Assembly (NCBI RefSeq): GCF_004799685.1
Contig: NZ_CP031311.1
Coordinates: 2,597,355-2,661,354 of the forward strand
Direction of reading: 5' to 3'
From: Halobellus limi
GTDB lineage: Archaea > Halobacteriota > Halobacteria > Halobacteriales > Haloferacaceae
Length of the DNA: 64,000 nucleotides
The notes beneath the pieces are model-generated. The model searched no databases. It was not told the DNA's origin and worked only from the letters and a program-made list of their open reading frames with translations. The position numbers and the translations under genes are program-made. Shown one piece after another: positions 59,654-64,000 of the stretch; within the stretch, counting starts at the first letter, position 1; each line of letters opens with the position of its first letter.

Positions 59654-61066
59654 GTGATCGGACTGGTCGTCAGCCGCGCGGACTCGGCATCGGTCAACAT
59701 CGGGGAGGCGCTGCGGTCGCTCGCGGAGTGGGAGCGCCGCGAGGACCCAACGCGGAGCGACGCCGACGGCGGCGGGACGTACTACCGCCACGGCGACTTC
59801 GAGCTCCGCGAGTTCGACGAGTGGCACCTCGAACTCGGCGGCGTCGCCGACGCGTTCTCGGAACGCCCCGAGTTCGTCGCCTTCCTCTCCCGGCACGCGG
59901 GCGAGACGGGGCCGCTCCTGACGGCGCACTTCACCGGCAACTTCGGCCCGGCGGAGTACGGGGGCGAGCCGGGCGAACTCTCGCGCGCCTGCCCGAACGT
60001 CCAGCGCGCGGTCGTCGAGGCGTTCGACCGCCACGCGCCCGACGGCTACGAGGTCGGCATCGAGTGCACGCACCACGGCCCGAGCGACGTGGGCGCGCCC
60101 TCGCTGTTCGTCGAACTCGGGAGCAGCGAGTCCGAGTGGGAGGACCTCGACGGCGCGCGGGCGGTGGCCCGCGCCGTGCTGGAACTCTCGGGCGTCGCCG
60201 CCGACGCGTCCGAGTCGGTCTCCGGCGTCGCCGACGGCGCACCCGCCGCCGGGTCGACCGGACGACGTCGACAGATCGTCGGGTTCGGCGGCGGCCACTA
60301 CGCGCCGCAGTTCGAGCGGATCGTCCGCGAGACGGACTGGGCCGTCGGCCACGTCGGGGCCGACTGGGTCCTGAACTCGATGGGGGACCCGTCGGCGAAC
60401 GCCGACGTCGTCGCCCGCGCGTTCGAGCGGTCGGCGGCCGAGCGGGCGCTCGTCGTCGGCGACCGTCCGGATCTGGAAGCCGTCGTCGAGGACCTCGGCC
60501 ACCGCGTCGTGGGGGAGCGGTACCTCCGCGAGACCACCGGCGTCCCCCTCGACCTCGCCGCGTCGCTCGAACGCGACCTCGCGTCGATCGACGACGGGCT
60601 ACGGTTCGGAGCGGACGCGGAGGCAGTCGGAGCGGCCGACACCGAAGGCGGTCTCGGGGCGTCCTACGAGGTCGTCTCCCTCCCCGATGACCTCCTCGCG
60701 GAGGCGTCGGGGATCAACCGCGACGCGGCGTTCGAGGCCGTCGAGTCGCACGCAATCGCGTTCGAGACGGTCGAGGGGGGCACAAAGCCGCGCGGGCGGG
60801 CCGCCGTCGTCGACGGCGACGCCCGCGACGCGCTCGTCGACGCCGTCGCCGCGGTCCTCGAAGCGAAGTACGACGACGTCGAGCGCGGCGACGGCGAGGT
60901 GGTCGCGACGCGGGAGGCGTTCGATCCGGCAGCGGCGGCCGCCGCGGGCGTCCCCGAGGGGCCGGCGTTCGGTCGGTTGTCGTCGGGCGAGCCGGTCGAG
61001 GTCGACGGCGACGAGGTGACGCCCGAGGAGGTCACCGCCGAGGAGACGGCTCGGTTTCCGGTGTGA
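59654..61066 (+). CDS. dtdA: D-aminoacyl-tRNA deacylase (archaeal DtdA)
   Basis: 470 residues. N-terminal [20 protein letters not shown] and [16 protein letters not shown]. The metal/peptidyl-tRNA-hydrolase-like core has [32 protein letters not shown] and [12 protein letters not shown]. Frees tRNA charged with D-amino acids. The C-terminal ~130 residues are an acidic extension after the core. GTG start with a TATA box at -27. Confidence 0.92.
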   Translation: MIGLVVSRADSASVNIGEALRSLAEWERREDPTRSDADGGGTYYRHGDFELREFDEWHLELGGVADAFSERPEFVAFLSRHAGETGPLLTAHFTGNFGPAEYGGEPGELSRACPNVQRAVVEAFDRHAPDGYEVGIECTHHGPSDVGAPSLFVELGSSESEWEDLDGARAVARAVLELSGVAADASESVSGVADGAPAAGSTGRRRQIVGFGGGHYAPQFERIVRETDWAVGHVGADWVLNSMGDPSANADVVARAFERSAAERALVVGDRPDLEAVVEDLGHRVVGERYLRETTGVPLDLAASLERDLASIDDGLRFGADAEAVGAADTEGGLGASYEVVSLPDDLLAEASGINRDAAFEAVESHAIAFETVEGGTKPRGRAAVVDGDARDALVDAVAAVLEAKYDDVERGDGEVVATREAFDPAAAAAAGVPEGPAFGRLSSGEPVEVDGDEVTPEEVTAEETARFPV

Positions 61067-61184
61067 ACGCGGTCGCGGCCCCGAATATCGTGAATCCCGC
61101 CCGCAAACCGCACGCAGCGTCAGACGCCCGTCAGACGAAAGGGGGAACAATAATGAGGCTGTATTCGGTACGAACGGTCATACT

Positions 61185-62351
61185 ATGGACTCCATCGTCG
61201 ACGATGCGATTGACGAGGCCGAGGAGACGGGGGATGGGAACACCGTCGACGGAACCGAGGGCGGGGAGATGCCCCGCACCGGGACGATGACCGACGAGGA
61301 ACTGGAGGAGGTCCTCGTCGACCTACAGACCGACATCACCGTCGTCGGCTGCGGCGGCGCCGGCGGCAACACCGTCAACCGGATGCACGAGGAGGGAATC
61401 GAGGGCGCGACGCTCGTCGCCGCCAACACCGACGTTCAACACCTCGTCGAGATCGAGGCCGACACGAAGATCCTGATGGGCGAGCAAAAGACGCAGGGCC
61501 GCGGTGCGGGGTCGCTCCCGCAGGTGGGCGAGGAAGCGGCGCTGGAGTCCCAAGAGGAGATCTACGACTCGATCGACGGCTCGGATATGGTGTTCGTCAC
61601 GGCCGGTCTCGGCGGCGGAACCGGGACCGGTTCGGCACCGGTCGTCGCGAAGGCCGCCCGGGAAGCGGGCGCGCTCACGATCGCGATCGTCACGACGCCG
61701 TTCACCGCGGAGGGCGAGGTCCGCCGAACCAACGCCGAAGCGGGCCTCGAACGCCTCCGCGACGTCGCCGACACCGTCATCGTCGTCCCGAACGACCGGC
61801 TGCTCGACGCGGTCGGCAAACTGCCGGTCCGGCAGGCGTTCAAGGTGAGCGACGAGGTGCTGATGCGCTCTGTGAAGGGGATCACCGAACTCATCACCAA
61901 GCCCGGCCTCGTGAATCTGGACTTCGCCGACGTGAAGACCGTGATGGAGCGCGGCGGCGTCGCGATGATCGGGCTCGGCGAATCGGACTCCGAATCGAAG
62001 GCGCAGGATTCGGTCAAGAGCGCCCTCCGTTCTCCCCTCTTGGACGTCGACATCTCCGGAGCCAACTCCGCGCTGGTGAACGTCACCGGCGGGTCGGACA
62101 TGAGCATCGAGGAGGCCGAGGGCGTCGTCGAGGAGATCTACGACCGGATCGACCCCGACGCCCGCATCATCTGGGGCACCTCCGTCGACGAGGAGATCGA
62201 CGGCACGATGCGGACGATGATCGTCGTCACGGGCGTCGAGTCGCCGCAGATCTACGGCCGCTCGGACGACGACGAGGCTCAGCCGCAGCCCCAACCGGAA
62301 CCGCAGGCGCCGCCGCAGGGGCAGGGCACCGAGATCGACTACGTCGAATAG
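61185..62351 (+). CDS. ftsZ1: Cell-division tubulin FtsZ1
   Basis: 388 residues. GTPase core with [39 protein letters not shown] (tubulin signature) and VVPNDRLLD. Synergy residues NLDFADV follow, then a Gln/Pro-rich linker ([14 protein letters not shown]) and a short end TEIDYVE. The acidic N-terminal tail of about 45 residues is typical of haloarchaeal FtsZ1, one of two FtsZs that build the division ring. Followed by secE and spt5, a conserved order. Confidence 0.95.
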   Translation: MDSIVDDAIDEAEETGDGNTVDGTEGGEMPRTGTMTDEELEEVLVDLQTDITVVGCGGAGGNTVNRMHEEGIEGATLVAANTDVQHLVEIEADTKILMGEQKTQGRGAGSLPQVGEEAALESQEEIYDSIDGSDMVFVTAGLGGGTGTGSAPVVAKAAREAGALTIAIVTTPFTAEGEVRRTNAEAGLERLRDVADTVIVVPNDRLLDAVGKLPVRQAFKVSDEVLMRSVKGITELITKPGLVNLDFADVKTVMERGGVAMIGLGESDSESKAQDSVKSALRSPLLDVDISGANSALVNVTGGSDMSIEEAEGVVEEIYDRIDPDARIIWGTSVDEEIDGTMRTMIVVTGVESPQIYGRSDDDEAQPQPQPEPQAPPQGQGTEIDYVE

Positions 62352-62521
62352 CTCACCGCCGGTCCTCTCCGAACATCCATCGACTCTCAGGAGCCGGAAC
62401 CGCCGTTCGCGTCGCCGCCGCGGCCGGTCGCGCCGGCCGCGCTCGTCGGAATCGCTGTCTCGTCGCCGACGGGCCCGGTATCAATAGATAGAAAAAGCCC
62501 GGCGAACTATCCACACGCAAG

Positions 62522-62695
62522 ATGGACGTCAAGTACGACCTGACCAGCTACGTGCGGGTGCTGAAGCTGGCCAGCACCCCCTCGTGGGAGGAGTTCTCAC
62601 AGATCGGTCTCATAGCCGGTGCCGGCATCGTTCTCGTCGGCTTCCTCGGCTTTCTCATCTACGCGGTGATGAGCTTCCTCCCGGGAGGTGTCTGA
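62522..62695 (+). CDS. secE: Protein translocase subunit SecE
   Basis: 57 residues: [40 protein letters not shown] and a single C-terminal helix to FLPGGV. Matches archaeal SecE/Sec61-gamma (amphipathic helix plus one TM). Gene order secE-spt5 is conserved. The stop lies two bases before the spt5 GTG. Confidence 0.92.
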   Translation: MDVKYDLTSYVRVLKLASTPSWEEFSQIGLIAGAGIVLVGFLGFLIYAVMSFLPGGV

Positions 62696-62696
62696 C

Positions 62697-63149
62697 GTGC
62701 CGATATTCTCGGTGAAGACGACGGCCAGCCAGGAGCGAACCGTCGCCGACATGATCGCGAACCGCGAGGAGCCGGAGATCCACGCGGTGTTGGCTCCGGA
62801 CTCGCTGACGAGCTACGTGATGGTGGAATCGGACAACGACGCCGTGATAACGCGAGTCCTCGAGGAGATCCCGCACGCGCGCGGCCTCGTCAAGAGCGGC
62901 GGCGAGGCCGGCCGATCGTCGATGGCGGAGGTCGAGCACTTCCTCTCGCCGACGCCCGACGTCGAAGGCATCGCCGAGGGCGACATCGTCGAACTGATCG
63001 CCGGGCCGTTCAAGGGCGAGAAGGCCCGCGTCCAGCGGATCGACGAGACGAAAGACCAGGTCACCGTCGAACTGTACGAGGCGACCGTCCCGATTCCGGT
63101 CACCGTCCGCGGCGACCAGATCCGCGTCCTCGACAGCGACGAGCGTTGA
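62697..63149 (+). CDS. spt5: Transcription elongation factor Spt5/NusG
   Basis: 150 residues: NGN domain ([34 protein letters not shown]) and KOW domain ([19 protein letters not shown]). Binds RNA polymerase clamp and keeps it processive. GTG start at 62697 gives the conserved MPIFSVK; a GTG at 62688 would add three residues and overlap secE. Confidence 0.94.
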   Translation: MPIFSVKTTASQERTVADMIANREEPEIHAVLAPDSLTSYVMVESDNDAVITRVLEEIPHARGLVKSGGEAGRSSMAEVEHFLSPTPDVEGIAEGDIVELIAGPFKGEKARVQRIDETKDQVTVELYEATVPIPVTVRGDQIRVLDSDER

Positions 63150-63287
63150 CAGGCGAGCGAAGCGCCTAGACACAGAGCGGCGCCGTTTTTTCGCATGAAT
63201 CGTGGCGTGGCCCGCGTTGCCGTCCGCGAGCGCGCTCGCTGTTCGTCGAGTGCGAGCGCCGACGGGTCGTGGCAGACTCGACGGCAC

Positions 63288-63384
63288 GAGCGGAGGGGCG
63301 GCGGACGGCGGCATCGAAACTGACAGCCGAGCGGAGGGCGGCGGACGGCGGCGTCGAAACTGACGGCAGAGCGGGCGGCGGTTA
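63288..63384. repeat. ~41-bp tandem repeats at the end of the zinc-finger gene
   Basis: Units starting GAGCGGAGGGGCGGCGGACG at 63288 and GAGCGGAGGGCGGCGGACGG at 63329, both containing CATCGAAACTGAC or CGTCGAAACTGAC. A third partial unit at 63369 includes the stop (63382-63384). Confidence 0.8.
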
Positions 63385-63684
63385 CAGCGCGTCGCGGCGC
63401 TTGAGTTCCTCGACGACGGCCCTGAGGTCGGCCTCGTCCTCGATGGCGGCCTTGATGTCCTCGCGGACGCGGACGGCAGTCGAGTCGGCGTCGTAGGCGC
63501 GGACGTACTCCGCGCGGGAGTGTTCCTCGAAGGCGTGGCGGATCGCGAAGTAGCCGTCGGGGACGATGCTGCCGCAGACCGTGCACTCGTGGCGGTCGTG
63601 TTCGACCGTCTGGTGGATGATCGCGGATTCGACGTCCTCGAAGCGCTCCGCGCAGCCGTCGATGCCGCACTTCCACAGGGACAT
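63382..63684 (-). CDS. Small C2H2-type zinc-finger protein
   Basis: 100 residues: CGIDGCAERFEDVESAIIHQTVEH (C-x4-C...H-x4-H) and CTVCGSIVPDGYFAIRHAFEEH (C-x2-C...H-x5-H), followed by a helical charged tail. Haloarchaeal C2H2 small proteins are often regulators. Start MSLWKCGIDGC (63684), not the longer ORF. Confidence 0.8.
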   Translation of the reverse strand: MSLWKCGIDGCAERFEDVESAIIHQTVEHDRHECTVCGSIVPDGYFAIRHAFEEHSRAEYVRAYDADSTAVRVREDIKAAIEDEADLRAVVEELKRRDAL

Positions 63685-63773
63685 ACCGCAAGCCACGGCC
63701 ACCGGCGACAAAACCGTTCCGCAGCCGACGGCGAATAGAAATCACTAACAGAACGCCGATCAAACCGGCGGAC

Positions 63774-64000
63774 GTGACCGACACGGCCGCGTCCGGACCG
63801 GGATCGGAAGCCGACGCCGAGTCGAGCGAGGCGGTCTCGGCGCCCGGGGACGACACCGTGCCGGGCGAGGCGGTCTCGGCGTCCACGGACGACGCCGTTC
63901 CGGGGGAGACCCACGTCGACCTCCACGTGAAGGTGCTGAACGACCGGGTCGTCGACCACGCGAAGGCCCGCGGCCTCGACGTGCTCGTGTACGCACCGCA
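63774..64000 (+). CDS. PHP-domain metal-dependent phosphoesterase, N-terminal part
   Basis: Only 75 residues are in the window. The N-terminal ~45 residues are low-complexity and contain an internal duplication (EAVSAPGDDTVPG and EAVSASTDDAVPG). Then the PHP start THVDLHVKVLNDRVVDHAKA with the metal-binding HxH-like HVDLH and the downstream VLVYAP. GTG start at 63774. Phosphoesterase family; truncated by the window edge. Confidence 0.75.
   Translation, partial: MTDTAASGPGSEADAESSEAVSAPGDDTVPGEAVSASTDDAVPGETHVDLHVKVLNDRVVDHAKARGLDVLVYAP

Noticed and set aside
58028-60502. Very long minus-strand ORF joined to the front of aroE
   Set aside because: It is the antisense of the exchanger and dtdA genes, Arg/Glu/Asp-rich without domains; only the last 268 residues (57221-58027) are AroE.

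Overview
The window comes from a halophilic archaeon (class Halobacteria). The evidence is high GC, acidic proteins, leaderless genes with TATA boxes about 27 nt upstream, and archaeal markers: thermosome, ribosomal protein L10e, SecE/Spt5, FtsZ1, type I and type II GAPDH, NucS, DtdA and a HVO_0476-family zinc-finger protein. The species cannot be told from the sequence alone.

Chromosomal left part (1-30.1 kb): housekeeping genes. They include a thermosome subunit (cut by the window edge), threonine ammonia-lyase, citrate synthase, a PhoU/TrkA-C protein, two protein-L-isoaspartate methyltransferase-like genes, a central carbon cluster (type II GAPDH, PGK, type I GAPDH), Hsp20, L10e, NucS, VanZ-like and aldo/keto reductase genes, CspA, a formate/nitrite-transporter/USP fusion and a TVP38-like membrane protein. 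tRNA-Ser(GGA) and tRNA-Phe(GAA) lie here, each flanked by broken copies of itself. An IS630-family element sits at about 21.4-22.4 kb beside a frameshifted glutamine amidotransferase pseudogene.

Integrated island (about 30.31-54.01 kb): AT-richer DNA bounded by a 15-bp direct repeat. The right copy is the 3' end of tRNA-Val(UAC). A tyrosine recombinase gene lies just inside the left copy. The island carries (i) an IclR regulator, a BCCT (betaine-type) transporter and a histidase homologue that lacks the Ala-Ser-Gly cofactor triad; (ii) a second recombinase, an iteron-like repeat block and small element genes; (iii) a compact minus-strand operon that matches the archaeal DNA phosphorothioation defence system DndCDEA-PbeABCD; (iv) a rhomboid protease and three uncharacterised genes, including a divergent YaaA/DUF6884-like and GIY-YIG-like pair.

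Chromosomal right part (54.0-64 kb): DUF192 protein, ABC exporter, AroE, a Na+/Ca2+ exchanger-like protein, DtdA, then ftsZ1, secE and spt5, a zinc-finger protein and the start of a PHP-domain gene.

The most interesting points are the cofactor-triad-less ammonia-lyase homologue next to a quaternary-amine transporter (candidate ergothioneine/hercynine-type betaine breakdown); the Dnd-Pbe system on a precisely delimited tRNA-Val element; short tandem repeats that copy the 3' ends of several genes; and tRNA 3'-end fragments followed by an inverted T-arm at two tRNA loci.
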